DNA of 64,000 bases from Flavobacteriia bacterium. Lineage in GTDB: Bacteria > Bacteroidota > Bacteroidia > Flavobacteriales_D > Crocinitomicaceae. The position numbers and the translations under genes were made by a program. Each line of letters starts with the position of its first letter. Position 1 is the stretch's first letter. Below the pieces are notes generated by a model. The model saw only the letters and a list, made by a program, of their open reading frames with translations, was not told where the DNA came from and did not search any database. Of the stretch, positions 36,357-45,573 are shown piece after piece. Where the stretch lies: the NCBI GenBank assembly GCA_947464135.1, contig CANHVK010000001.1, positions 1-64,000 on the forward strand, written 5' to 3'.

Positions 36357-37211
36357 ATGAGTAAATCTGTGTTATTAAAGTCCTCATTAGCCAAAAAATA
36401 TTGGATGGCTTTGACAGGATTGTTCCTCTGCCTATTCTTGGTGGGACATTTACTAGGTAACCTGCAATTGATTTTCAAAGCAGGTGAAGAAGGAAGAAGA
36501 TCGTTTAATGAGTATGCGTACTTCATGGCTCATAATCCATTAATCAAGGTGATGTCATATTTGACATATATCTCGATTTTATTCCATGCAATCGATGGTA
36601 TTTTATTAACTATCGAAAACAAAAAAGCTAGACCAGTAAATTATGCTTACAACAACCCGAAAGCTAATTCTCGTTGGGAATCAAGAAACATGGCGCTTTT
36701 AGGAAGTTTAGTATTAATTTTTATTGCTTCTCACATGGCACATTTTTGGTACAAAGCAAAAGTGAAAAGTGATATGAAGTTACATACAATTTCTGTATCC
36801 GCACCTGGTTCGCAAGAAGCTCAAGAATTGTACATAACTACCAATGGAAGTTATTTACCTGTGCAAGGTGTTAAAGTAAAAAATCATACTGAATTTTATG
36901 AACCTACGGTTGATATAAAATTAGGTGAAGGGTATAAAGACTTACATTCAGTTGTAAAAGCATTTTTTTCAGGAAAAGAAACAAATGGTGTACCAGGAAA
37001 TTCGTTGGCTCTAGCAGCAGTTATTTTTTATGTAGTATCAATGATTGTATTGTCTTACCACTTAATGCACGGATTCGCATCTGCATTCCAGTCCTTAGGT
37101 TTAAGACATCCAAAATACACGAATTTGATTGCTAACACTGGTAAAATATTTGCCTTTGTTATTCCATTTGCATTTGCAATTATTCCTGTATTATTATACA
37201 TCAAAGGATAA
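36357..37211 (+). CDS. sdhC: Succinate dehydrogenase/fumarate reductase cytochrome b subunit
   Basis: A 284-residue membrane subunit. This is the single fused anchor typical of b558-type complexes in Bacteroidota, so no sdhD is expected. Five hydrophobic helices are visible, starting with KYWMALTGLFLCLFLVGHLL, where the His is a candidate heme ligand. ISILFHAIDGILLTIE, LLGSLVLIFIASHMAHFWY and MIVLSYHLMHGFASAF provide further His residues. It anchors SdhAB in the inner membrane and passes electrons to menaquinone. sdhA follows after 21 bp. Confidence 0.92.
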   Translation: MSKSVLLKSSLAKKYWMALTGLFLCLFLVGHLLGNLQLIFKAGEEGRRSFNEYAYFMAHNPLIKVMSYLTYISILFHAIDGILLTIENKKARPVNYAYNNPKANSRWESRNMALLGSLVLIFIASHMAHFWYKAKVKSDMKLHTISVSAPGSQEAQELYITTNGSYLPVQGVKVKNHTEFYEPTVDIKLGEGYKDLHSVVKAFFSGKETNGVPGNSLALAAVIFYVVSMIVLSYHLMHGFASAFQSLGLRHPKYTNLIANTGKIFAFVIPFAFAIIPVLLYIKG

Positions 37212-37232
37212 TAACATTAAATTGAAGAAACT

Positions 37233-39245
37233 ATGTCAGTATTAGATTCAAAAATACCAGAAGGTCACATTTCAGAGAAATGGACTAACCATAAAAATCA
37301 TTTGAAATTAGTTGCTCCAAACAACCGTCCTAAAATCGATGTTATCGTTGTAGGTACAGGATTAGCAGGAGCATCAGCTGCTGCATCTTTAGGTGAGATG
37401 GGGTACAATGTTAAAGCATTTTGTTTCCAAGATTCTCCAAGACGTGCACACTCAATTGCAGCTCAAGGAGGTATTAACGCTGCTAAAAATTACCAAAATG
37501 ATGGTGATAGCGTTTACCGTTTATTTTACGATACAATCAAAGGTGGGGATTACAGAGCACGTGAAGCAAATGTTCATCGTTTAGCTGAAGTTTCTGGTAA
37601 CATCATTGACCAATGTGTTGCTCAAGGTGTTCCTTTTGCACGTGAATATGGTGGTTTACTAGACAATCGTTCATTTGGTGGTACTCAAGTACAACGTACA
37701 TTTTACGCAGCTGGTCAAACTGGTCAGCAATTATTATTAGGTGCTTATTCAGCTTTATCAAGACAAATCGGATTGGGTCGTGTAAAAATGTATAACCGTC
37801 ACGAAATGTTAGAATTGGTAAAAGTTGATGGTAAAGCTCGTGGTATTATTGCTCGTAACTTAGTTACCGGTGAATTAGAAAGACATTCTGCACACGCAGT
37901 AGTTTTAGCAACAGGTGGTTACGGAAACGTATATTTCCTTTCTACAAATGCAATGGGAAGTAATGTAACAGCGGCGTGGAAAGTACACAAACAAGGTGCT
38001 TATTTTGCTAACCCTTGTTATGTTCAAATCCACCCTACTTGTATACCTGTTCATGGAACAAACCAATCTAAATTAACGTTAATGTCTGAGTCTTTACGTA
38101 ACTCAGGACGTATTTGGGTTCCAAAGAAAAAAGAAGATGCTGAAGCAATCAGAGCTGGAAAATTAAAACCTACTCAAATTGCTGAAGAAGATAGAGATTA
38201 TTATTTAGAGAGAAGATATCCTGCGTTTGGAAACTTAGTACCACGTGATATCGCTTCAAGAGCAGCGAAAGAAAGATGTGATGCTGGATTCGGAATCGAA
38301 GCGAATGACACTAACGAAGGTGTATACTTAGATTTCTCTACAGAAGTAAAAAATAAAGGAAAACAAGCTGCTTATGCTGCTGGTGACCACAATCCTTCTG
38401 AAGAAAAAATCACACAATTAGGTAAAAAATGGTTGGAAGAAAAATATGGTAACTTATTCCAGATGTATGAAAAAATCACTGGAGAAAACCCATATGAAAC
38501 TCCTATGAAAATTTATCCTGCAGTTCACTACACAATGGGTGGAGTTTGGGTTGATTACAACTTACAATCTTCTATTCCAGGATGCTTTGTTACTGGTGAA
38601 GCGAACTTCTCAGACCACGGAGCTAACCGTTTAGGTGCTTCTGCTCTAATGCAAGGATTGGCAGATGGATATTTCGTATTACCATATACGCTTTCTAACT
38701 ATTTAGCTGATGATATTCGTACAGGAAAAATCTCTACGGATTTACCTGAATTCGAAGCAGCTGAAAATAATGTAAAAACTCAAATCGAGAAATTCATCAA
38801 CAATAAAGGAACAAAATCTGTAGACTACTACCACAAAAAATTAGGATTAATTATGTGGAATAAAGTAGGAATGGGAAGAAGTGAAGAAGGATTGAAAGAA
38901 GCAATCGCAGAAATCGATGCTTTAAAAGCTGAATTCCATAGTAATGTATATGTTCCCGGTGACGCTAATGAATTGAATCCTGAATTAGAGAAAGCACTTC
39001 GTGTTGCTGACTTTATAGAATTAGGTCAATTAATGGCTAAAGATGCTTTACAAAGAAATGAATCTTGTGGTGGTCACTTCCGTGAAGAGTATCAAGATGC
39101 TGAAGGTGAAACATTACGTGATGATGAAAACTTCAAATTCGTTGGTGCTTGGGAATACAAAGGAGAGGATATCAAAGAAGAAGTATTACACAAGGAAGAA
39201 TTGAAATACGAATTCATTAAGATAGCAGCGAGAAATTACAAATAG
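37233..39245 (+). CDS. sdhA: Succinate dehydrogenase/fumarate reductase flavoprotein subunit
   Basis: A 670-residue FAD subunit. The dinucleotide fold has GTGLAGASA (41-49). The covalent FAD site is H73 in [11 protein letters not shown]. Active-site signatures include the substrate-region [11 protein letters not shown] and [13 protein letters not shown], and the FAD domain ends in [17 protein letters not shown]. The C-terminus carries the Bacteroidota-type helical domain (GKISTDL.. to ..RNYK). It oxidises succinate to fumarate, or the reverse, in the TCA cycle and respiration. Its operon partner sdhB is 469 bp away instead of adjacent because a four-helix-bundle gene unit lies between them. 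Confidence 0.96.
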   Translation: MSVLDSKIPEGHISEKWTNHKNHLKLVAPNNRPKIDVIVVGTGLAGASAAASLGEMGYNVKAFCFQDSPRRAHSIAAQGGINAAKNYQNDGDSVYRLFYDTIKGGDYRAREANVHRLAEVSGNIIDQCVAQGVPFAREYGGLLDNRSFGGTQVQRTFYAAGQTGQQLLLGAYSALSRQIGLGRVKMYNRHEMLELVKVDGKARGIIARNLVTGELERHSAHAVVLATGGYGNVYFLSTNAMGSNVTAAWKVHKQGAYFANPCYVQIHPTCIPVHGTNQSKLTLMSESLRNSGRIWVPKKKEDAEAIRAGKLKPTQIAEEDRDYYLERRYPAFGNLVPRDIASRAAKERCDAGFGIEANDTNEGVYLDFSTEVKNKGKQAAYAAGDHNPSEEKITQLGKKWLEEKYGNLFQMYEKITGENPYETPMKIYPAVHYTMGGVWVDYNLQSSIPGCFVTGEANFSDHGANRLGASALMQGLADGYFVLPYTLSNYLADDIRTGKISTDLPEFEAAENNVKTQIEKFINNKGTKSVDYYHKKLGLIMWNKVGMGRSEEGLKEAIAEIDALKAEFHSNVYVPGDANELNPELEKALRVADFIELGQLMAKDALQRNESCGGHFREEYQDAEGETLRDDENFKFVGAWEYKGEDIKEEVLHKEELKYEFIKIAARNYK

Positions 39246-39255
39246 TAAATAGTAG

Positions 39256-39272
39256 TTAGGCAATAGGCATTA
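39256..39272. repeat. Left inverted repeat of the S23-type gene unit
   Basis: TTAGGCAATAGGCATTA, 10 bp after the sdhA stop. It is the reverse complement of the repeat at 39679-39702 except that the right copy has one additional 7-bp unit. Confidence 0.8.
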
Positions 39273-39275
39273 GAA

Positions 39276-39659
39276 ATGAGTGAAGTTAAGTCATATAAAG
39301 ATTTACTTATTTGGCAGAAAGGAATAGAGCTAACTGAGAAAGTGTATCAGCTTGTTAAATCTTTCCCAAATGAAGAATTATATGCTTTGACTTCACAAAT
39401 TAAAAGATGTACCATTTCAATCCCAAGTAATATAGCAGAAGGATACGGAAGAAAATCTACAAAAAATTATATACAATTTTTAAGAATTTCTAGAGGTTCG
39501 CTTTTTGAATTGGAAACTCAACTAATTATTGCTAACAAATTAAACTACATTACTGATAAAGAAATTGCAGATACAATTTTCAACTTGATAGAAGAAGAAG
39601 GTAAAATGTTAAATTCCTTTATCAAAAAACTAGATATTGATTCAAAAATTAATGTTTAA
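39276..39659 (+). CDS. Four-helix-bundle protein, S23/IVS family
   Basis: A 127-residue protein of the four-helix-bundle family (TIGR02436, originally seen as the S23 protein of 23S rRNA intervening sequences, and related to the Avd protein of diversity-generating retroelements). Signatures are YKDLLIWQKGIELTEKVYQL, the conserved turn LTSQIKRCTISIPSNIAEGY and FLRISRGSLFELETQL. Function is unknown; in other systems the family forms pentameric barrels that bind nucleic acid. Here it sits alone between sdhA and sdhB, in the same direction, framed by inverted repeats, as if inserted into the operon. Confidence 0.88.
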   Translation: MSEVKSYKDLLIWQKGIELTEKVYQLVKSFPNEELYALTSQIKRCTISIPSNIAEGYGRKSTKNYIQFLRISRGSLFELETQLIIANKLNYITDKEIADTIFNLIEEEGKMLNSFIKKLDIDSKINV

Positions 39660-39678
39660 TGCAATAAGTACTAGGAAC

Positions 39679-39702
39679 TAATGCCTATTGCCTATTGCCT
39701 AA
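39679..39702. repeat. Right inverted repeat of the S23-type gene unit
   Basis: TAATGCC followed by two ATTGCC-containing heptamers (TAATGCCTATTGCCTA then TTGCCTAA): 24 bp, 12 bp before the sdhB ATG. It is the inverse of 39256-39272 with one extra CTATTGC unit, indicating slippage after formation. Confidence 0.8.
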
Positions 39703-39714
39703 AAGCTAAAAAAC

Positions 39715-40482
39715 ATGGCAGCAAAAACTATAAATATTACCTTAAAAATTTGGAGACAAAAAAACTCTAAAACGGAAGGTAAATTAGAAACATACAAATT
39801 AGATAACGTTTCTACAGCAAGTTCATTTTTGGAAATGTTAGACCAATTGAATGAGCAATTAATAAATGAACAAAAAGAGCCTGTAGCATTCGATCATGAT
39901 TGTCGTGAAGGAATATGTGGTATGTGTTCATTATACATTAATGGACGTGCTCATGGACCTGATACAGGTACTACTACTTGTCAGTTACACATGCGTATGT
40001 TTAACGATGGAGATACTATTTATGTAGAGCCATGGAGATCTAGAGCATTCCCTATTGTAAAAGACTTAATAGTTGATAGAAGTGCGTTTGATCGAATTCA
40101 ACAAGCAGGTGGTTTCGTATCAGTAAATACATCAGGAAGAACAATGGATGCTAACGCAATTCCAGTGCCAAAAGATGATGCTGACAAAGCATTCGAAGCT
40201 GCTGCTTGTATCGGTTGTGGAGCCTGTGTTGCTACATGTAAGAATGGATCTGCAATGTTATTTGTAGGTGCGAAAGTATCTCAATATGCATTATTACCAC
40301 AAGGGCAAGTAGAAGCTACACAAAGAGCATTAAACATGGTTCGTCAAATGGATGAAGAAGGATTCGGTAACTGTACAAACACAGGAGCTTGTGAAATTGA
40401 ATGTCCAAAAGGAATTTCCTTAGATAACATCGCAAGACTTAATAGAGAATTTTTAAAAGCATCTTTGAAGTCAGAAAAATAA
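39715..40482 (+). CDS. sdhB: Succinate dehydrogenase/fumarate reductase iron-sulfur subunit
   Basis: A 255-residue Fe-S subunit. The [2Fe-2S] ligands are [15 protein letters not shown] plus the later Cys of [10 protein letters not shown]. The [4Fe-4S] motif is [11 protein letters not shown], and the remaining cluster ligands lie in [18 protein letters not shown]. It connects the SdhA flavin to the SdhC heme/quinone site. The start has the typical opening [11 protein letters not shown]. The gene is downstream of the inserted four-helix-bundle unit and must be transcribed through it unless an internal promoter exists. An intrinsic terminator follows. Confidence 0.95.
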   Translation: MAAKTINITLKIWRQKNSKTEGKLETYKLDNVSTASSFLEMLDQLNEQLINEQKEPVAFDHDCREGICGMCSLYINGRAHGPDTGTTTCQLHMRMFNDGDTIYVEPWRSRAFPIVKDLIVDRSAFDRIQQAGGFVSVNTSGRTMDANAIPVPKDDADKAFEAAACIGCGACVATCKNGSAMLFVGAKVSQYALLPQGQVEATQRALNMVRQMDEEGFGNCTNTGACEIECPKGISLDNIARLNREFLKASLKSEK

Positions 40483-40502
40483 ATCTTAAACCAAATTTAG
40501 CT

Positions 40503-40538
40503 AAGGGTGTCCAGTTCAAACTGAGACACCCTTTTTAT
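40503..40538 (+). terminator. Terminator of the sdh operon
   Basis: Long hairpin: outer stem AAGGGTGTC / GACACCCTT, inner stem CAGTT / AACTG, followed by a T-run; about 20 bp after the sdhB stop. Confidence 0.85.
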
Positions 40539-40703
40539 TTTAAGAAAGGATATGAAATAAAGAAAATTTGAAGAATTAGATAAAAGTGAAATAATGAAAT
40601 TAGACTACTAAACAGTTTACTTCTAATAGAGAAAGAAGAAAAATAATAGATAATAAGAATATATATATATATCAAATATAAATATCTAACAGAAGGATTA
40701 AAT

Positions 40704-40733
40704 AAAAAAATCCCAGCAAATAATACTGGGATT
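40704..40733 (-). terminator. Terminator of the DUF5723 gene
   Basis: Stem AATCCCAG / CTGGGATT with a 9-base loop. Read on the minus strand it is followed by a T-run, about 25 bp after the stop of the minus-strand gene. Confidence 0.75.
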
Positions 40734-40757
40734 CAAAAATATAACTTGAATTAAAAT

Positions 40758-42149
40758 TTACTCTTTAGCCGATGACTCCGAACCAGAAGTTTCAGTAGCT
40801 ACAACTTTCTTATCACGTGTTTTACCAATTGTAAGATTAAAACCAAAAGCAACTGAAGCTGCTCTAGCAGCCTGATAATTAAGCGCTGAAATTAAATTGT
40901 CGGTTAAAATATAAAACCCTCTTATACGAAATCCAAGACCTACATTTGTAAAAGAACCAGCATACATACCATAATTTAAAGTCATGCTTAACCAATGACT
41001 AACTGATAAAGTAGAAGAAAGGATTAAACCTGGTCTATAAGAAGAATTGTAAATTTCATTGTACCAAGTAGCACCAGAAGATAAATACTTATTCCAAATA
41101 TAATCTCCACCCAAATAAACCCTAGTTGGTAATCCAGTAAAATAGGACTCAGAAGATTTCCCTGTTTTAAAAATGGAAGACAGAGAATCACCTATAGAAG
41201 TAGTACTAGTTTTTTTATCTAAAGCATCATTTAAATTAACACCACCAAACTTTAAATTAAAAGGTTGTACTTGATAATTAGCAATTCCTTCTTTCCATTT
41301 AATAAAACCTAAATCAATCACACTTGCTTTTAATTGTATTTGCTCAGACAAATTAAAAGTAGCTCCTAAATCAAAACTTAAACCAAAATTTGAAAAATCA
41401 TACGCCATTTTAGCAAAACGCATGTAATCTAAGGACTTAGTGTATTCTTTATCAGCAAATATTGCTGTATTAGAAGACTTAACATCTACCTGACCATCAA
41501 TCTCTAAACTAAAATTTGTCGTATCTGTTAAAATACCGAATTTAGTATTTGTAGCAGAAGCGTTAGCTAATCCTGATAGTAATTTCACTCTTCCCCCTAC
41601 TGATAACCTTTCATCAACTTGACGGGTATATCCTAATCCATATTCAATATAAGAAAGTAAAGATGCTCCTAACCCATCAAAACTTGCTCTTTGTCCAGCT
41701 AAAGTACCACCATTACCTTGAATTAAAAACTTAAATAAATCTGTACCGAAACCAATTTCTGTATTCAAACGATGGTTTATATCTAGGGTGAAATAATTTT
41801 GCTTTACTTTAAAACCGAATGCAAAAATTTGATTTGTTAAATCTACACCAAGATAAGTCTTCTTTCCCATTCTATTATAAAATGATTCACTATTATTGAT
41901 CTCTAATGAATCACCTGTTGCATTGGGAACTAAAATCTCATTAATAGCAGCTATTCTATTAGTAATCTGAATATTTTGTGTACCAATAAGTGGAAGAAAA
42001 GACATAAAGAATTTAGACTCAGGCATAACAGCTGGGTTTACTCTGTATGTATAAGGAGTTTTTAAAGAAGCTAATGTTACATTTCTCTGTGCTTCAACTC
42101 TAATAGAAACAACTAAAAATATTGTAAGTAAAAATATAATGTTTTTCAT
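40758..42149 (-). CDS. DUF5723-family outer-membrane barrel protein
   Basis: A 463-residue secreted protein with a signal peptide (MKNIIFLLTIFLVVSIRVEAQ). The N-terminal part has the family opening YTYRVNPAVMPESKFFMSFLP. The rest alternates hydrophobic residues in barrel fashion (YLGVDLTNQIFAFGFKVKQN, YIEYGLGYTRQVDERLSVGG). The late segment MTLNYGMYAGSFTNVGLGFR is typical of porin-like PorP/DUF5723 proteins. It probably sits in the outer membrane, possibly as a surface anchor. It is 11 bp downstream of the large lipoprotein gene and cotranscribed with it from the promoter at 43925-43954. Confidence 0.8.
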   Translation of the reverse strand: MKNIIFLLTIFLVVSIRVEAQRNVTLASLKTPYTYRVNPAVMPESKFFMSFLPLIGTQNIQITNRIAAINEILVPNATGDSLEINNSESFYNRMGKKTYLGVDLTNQIFAFGFKVKQNYFTLDINHRLNTEIGFGTDLFKFLIQGNGGTLAGQRASFDGLGASLLSYIEYGLGYTRQVDERLSVGGRVKLLSGLANASATNTKFGILTDTTNFSLEIDGQVDVKSSNTAIFADKEYTKSLDYMRFAKMAYDFSNFGLSFDLGATFNLSEQIQLKASVIDLGFIKWKEGIANYQVQPFNLKFGGVNLNDALDKKTSTTSIGDSLSSIFKTGKSSESYFTGLPTRVYLGGDYIWNKYLSSGATWYNEIYNSSYRPGLILSSTLSVSHWLSMTLNYGMYAGSFTNVGLGFRIRGFYILTDNLISALNYQAARAASVAFGFNLTIGKTRDKKVVATETSGSESSAKE

Positions 42150-42160
42150 AAAAATAGGAA

Positions 42161-43903
42161 TTATAAATTTTTAGGGATACCTAGTTTCCCTTCAACGATA
42201 CCAAAAACTTTAATTTCTAAACCATAATAATCATACAAGGTAACTGCCTTTGATTTATTGCCTTTATTGAATGTATCAAAAGAGCAAAAGATATTGATCT
42301 TTTTTGCATTTTTTAAATAAGGGATGTATGATTTATCAATATCAATAGAGAAAGGCTTAAAAGGAACTTTATTAACATCTGATTCAGGAAGTATATAAGA
42401 TTCTGTATTAGCATCATATACTAACTCTGGTGACTGTAAAAATTTACCTTTAAAAATATTTAATGTATCGTTACCAATCTTAATCACATTATCAAATTCA
42501 TCATAAAAAAGAACCTTAAAATCAACATCAATTGGTAATGTATTTTTAAAACTTAAATTTAGTTTTAACGATGAAAGCATATCTATTCCTTCACTAGGTA
42601 AAGAAAGCGGAATAAGTTTTTTAGATGAGAAAGTATAATTTGCATAACCTGTTAATGGTAACGTGATTTCTGCATCAAGTGAAACACTACTTGATTTTTT
42701 TATAAAATTAACAGTACTCGGAGTACTTCCACTATTTACAGCAATTTTACCACCAATTATAATGCCCTTAGAATCAGAAGACAAAAGTTTTTCGAAACTA
42801 TCTACAGTATTCTTACTCAATTCTAATGTACCTGTTGCTGGTTGGTCATTAACATTTAAAGGATATGGAAAAATATAAGGTTGGTTCTTGTTATAAATCA
42901 GAGAAGTGGGCAATGGATTTGAGTTGGTTAATAGTTTAAAATTATCTAAATTAAGTGAAACAGGAATACCAAAACCATTCGTAACAGATAGTTTTATAGT
43001 AGGATTAGTAACTCCAAATTTACCAGCTATATTAAAATCAGAGTTTCCAGAATTACTAAACTTAGGTATCTCAATTGTATCAGGTTTTAAATCTGGAACT
43101 TTCAATTGTCCAAAATAGCCTTGAATTGATTCAAAATCTACTTCTTCCATTGAGACACCTAGAGAAATTTTATCCGTTGATACAATATCTTTAGCAATTG
43201 GAACAAGAATTAAATCATCAATTGAAAAAGTAAGTTTTCCTGTGGAAAAATTAGCTTCATAACCAGCTAAGTCAATAACCATAGAAGTTTGACCAGGTTT
43301 GTAAACTAGAGAATCCTGTAGTTTCTTCGAATTTTTAGTAATGTCATTAAAAGTAAATTTCAAAATAGTAGTATGAGGAAGACCTTGACTAACATTAACT
43401 TTGATTTTCCCTTTAGAAAATTTAATATTGCTTAATTTAAATTCCTTAGGTAAATCAGAGCCATTTGAAAAATTCAGATCAATAGATTGGTTAAGTTGTA
43501 TAGAAGGATCTTTGTCTTTTAAAATATCTAAAATTCTGAATCGAACGCCCACATTATATTTAGCAAGTGTATTAATCAAATTCAAATCAGTAGAATTAAG
43601 TCTATCAAAACTATAAATTGTCTGTACAGGCAGCGTATTAAAATTTGGTATTTTAACGGCATCAGCAATACTAAATCCTGTTACTGATTGTTTTATTTTA
43701 AACTGTAATAGAGGTCTTTTAGATGGATCTAAATACTTAGATGTAGAATCCGATTGATTTAAAATATCGCTAATTTTAAACTTTGCCTGTGCTACAGGTA
43801 ATGCAAATTTTGGATTCCAAAACGAAGAAGAAAGCTTATTATACTCTACTTTTTTACAAGCAACTATAAGCATCCCTAGGATTAAAAATTTTAAAAACTT
43901 CAT
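42161..43903 (-). CDS. Large lipoprotein sharing a domain with the adjacent T9SS proteins
   Basis: A 580-residue lipoprotein (signal FLKFLILGMLIVAC, Cys16). The mature N-terminus SSFWNPKFALPVAQAKFKIS is typical of a conserved but uncharacterised Bacteroidota lipoprotein group found with DUF5723. Most of the protein is predicted beta. Residues ~155-225 read LSNIKFSKGKIKVNVSQG, KKLQDSLVYKPG and IDLAGYEANFSTGK. These match, in order and spacing, LKNAIITSGKLKIAIETD, KPLTDSIVIKAG and IDLKNAVVDFSAG in the divergent T9SS proteins. It is read with DUF5723; a strong promoter lies upstream. Function unknown. Confidence 0.75.
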   Translation of the reverse strand: MKFLKFLILGMLIVACKKVEYNKLSSSFWNPKFALPVAQAKFKISDILNQSDSTSKYLDPSKRPLLQFKIKQSVTGFSIADAVKIPNFNTLPVQTIYSFDRLNSTDLNLINTLAKYNVGVRFRILDILKDKDPSIQLNQSIDLNFSNGSDLPKEFKLSNIKFSKGKIKVNVSQGLPHTTILKFTFNDITKNSKKLQDSLVYKPGQTSMVIDLAGYEANFSTGKLTFSIDDLILVPIAKDIVSTDKISLGVSMEEVDFESIQGYFGQLKVPDLKPDTIEIPKFSNSGNSDFNIAGKFGVTNPTIKLSVTNGFGIPVSLNLDNFKLLTNSNPLPTSLIYNKNQPYIFPYPLNVNDQPATGTLELSKNTVDSFEKLLSSDSKGIIIGGKIAVNSGSTPSTVNFIKKSSSVSLDAEITLPLTGYANYTFSSKKLIPLSLPSEGIDMLSSLKLNLSFKNTLPIDVDFKVLFYDEFDNVIKIGNDTLNIFKGKFLQSPELVYDANTESYILPESDVNKVPFKPFSIDIDKSYIPYLKNAKKINIFCSFDTFNKGNKSKAVTLYDYYGLEIKVFGIVEGKLGIPKNL

Positions 43904-43924
43904 AAAATTTAATTAAAAACAGAA

Positions 43925-43954
43925 CAAATTTAGTTTTAATAAACTAAAAAACAA
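43925..43954 (-). promoter_or_regulatory. Promoter of the lipoprotein-DUF5723 operon
   Basis: Minus strand TTG (43954-43952), 19 bp spacer, TAAATTTG (43932-43925), 21 bp before the ATG: a near-ideal Bacteroidota promoter. Confidence 0.65.
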
Positions 43955-44003
43955 TAAAAAATTGTAACTTGCATTTGATTTTAACTTTTTAACAACCAAT
44001 TGT

Positions 44004-45497
44004 ATGAGAAAATTAATACTTTCGATTTTTACTTTTGCTTTGAGTACATCTGCTTATTTTAGCCAATGTAATGTTTCTATAAATGCTAACAAGGCAAAAT
44101 TTTGCTCTGATGAAAAAGGAATTCTTACAGCAAAAACAGCTGATTCAAAAAGAATACCTGACTATTCAGAGTCCAATAAAATTTTTGATATTAAAGATCT
44201 AAAATTGACACCAGATATTATAGGTCTAATTAATAAAGGTTACATGACTGGGATTTCTTATCCTATTGATACTGTGAAAGGTTCTTTTACAATGCCTATA
44301 CCTAATATTCAGTTAAAAAATGCTATAATTACCAGTGGTAAACTTAAGATAGCTATAGAAACAGATCTTAAACAAGATTTAACTGTTTATTTCCAACTTC
44401 CTTATTTCAAGATTAACAGTAAACCATTAACGGATTCTATCGTAATCAAAGCAGGGAATATTGCGACTGGATTATTAACTTTTTCTAGTGAAATAGATTT
44501 AAAAAATGCAGTAGTAGATTTTTCAGCAGGCGACCCAAAACTTTCAAATGTAATTTATTACAAAATCCGTCCTTCATTTAAAATAAGTACCAAAATTTTA
44601 ACTGGAACTGAAATAGGAAATTTACAATTGTCTCTATCTAATCTAGAGTTTACTGAAAATGCAAAATATGAATGGTTCTTAGATAACACTTCTCTAAATA
44701 ATGAAATTACGCCAACAATTGAAGTAACAAAAGGTGGTACTTACAAAGTAAAAACGACATCTAGCTGTGGAACAGGTGAAAATTCAATACAAATAACTGT
44801 AATTGAAAGACCATCTAAAGATGTGAAAGTAGATGGAAAATTAACTTTCTGTGATGGTGATTCTGTTAAATTAAGCGCTCTTGGTATCGGATCATTTAAA
44901 TGGAACAATAGCTCTACAAATTCAAGTATTATCGTTAAAAAAACAGGTACTTACAATGTTATTAAAACAAATGATATTTGTACTTCAACAAGTGATCCAA
45001 TCAATGTTACAGTTAATCCTAATCCTATTGTTAAATTAAACCGCAAGGATACTACTATTGTTATTGGTTCTAAATTAACATTAAAAGCTACTGGTGCAAA
45101 AGAATACCTTTGGAATAATCAATCTAAATTAGATTCAATCGTTTTAAAAGAAGCTGGGAAGTATTCAGTTGTTGGAAAAAATGAATATGGTTGTTCTAAC
45201 TCCGTAAACTTTGAACTAAAATTAAGAGAAAAAGGGGTAGGACTTGAAATTTTAAATGCTTTACATTTAAATATCTCTCCAAACCCAGTAAGTGAAATCT
45301 TAACTGTAACAGTAGACAACTTCAAAAATAATGCTTTGTCAATTGTAGATTTAAAAGGGAATCAAATCTTAACTCAACCATTGACTGATAACAAAACAGA
45401 AATCAATGTAAATTCTTTTGCTAAAGGAATTTATTTAGTAAATATTTCAGATAACGCAAATACTGTTTTAAATACGAAACGATTTGTAGTTGAATAA
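44004..45497 (+). CDS. T9SS-secreted Ig-like surface protein (short paralogue)
   Basis: A 497-residue secreted protein. Residues 1-21 are a signal peptide. Residues ~22-46 (CNVSINANKAKFCSDEKGIL) look like the first strands of an Ig-like repeat. Its remaining strands appear only at ~220-268 (YEWFLDN, EVTKGGTYKVKTTSSCG). Between them, ~50-218, lies a separate beta domain (ISYPIDTVKG, LKNAIITSGKLKIAIETD, TEIGNLQLSLSNLEF) shared with the next gene and with the lipoprotein at 42161-43903. Two more Ig-like units follow. Residues ~418-497 are a type A T9SS sorting domain (LNISPNPVSE, GIYLVNIS, TKRFVVE), implying export by T9SS and attachment to the cell surface. It has its own terminator. Confidence 0.85.
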   Translation: MRKLILSIFTFALSTSAYFSQCNVSINANKAKFCSDEKGILTAKTADSKRIPDYSESNKIFDIKDLKLTPDIIGLINKGYMTGISYPIDTVKGSFTMPIPNIQLKNAIITSGKLKIAIETDLKQDLTVYFQLPYFKINSKPLTDSIVIKAGNIATGLLTFSSEIDLKNAVVDFSAGDPKLSNVIYYKIRPSFKISTKILTGTEIGNLQLSLSNLEFTENAKYEWFLDNTSLNNEITPTIEVTKGGTYKVKTTSSCGTGENSIQITVIERPSKDVKVDGKLTFCDGDSVKLSALGIGSFKWNNSSTNSSIIVKKTGTYNVIKTNDICTSTSDPINVTVNPNPIVKLNRKDTTIVIGSKLTLKATGAKEYLWNNQSKLDSIVLKEAGKYSVVGKNEYGCSNSVNFELKLREKGVGLEILNALHLNISPNPVSEILTVTVDNFKNNALSIVDLKGNQILTQPLTDNKTEINVNSFAKGIYLVNISDNANTVLNTKRFVVE

Positions 45498-45514
45498 TAC
45501 AATGAATAACTTTT

Positions 45515-45546
45515 AAATCCCATAATTTGATTATGGGATTTTTTTA
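45515..45546 (+). terminator. Terminator after the short T9SS protein gene
   Basis: Stem AAATCCCATAA / TTATGGGATTT with loop TTTGA and a T-run, between the two T9SS paralogues. Confidence 0.85.
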
Positions 45547-45573
45547 TTTATAAAAAATCAAAATATAACGCCT

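Noticed and set aside
40539..40703. Possible small RNA or gene between the sdh terminator and the DUF5723 terminator
   Set aside because: The sequence is AT-rich with an AT dinucleotide run; no open frame, promoter or stable structure beyond the two terminators was found.
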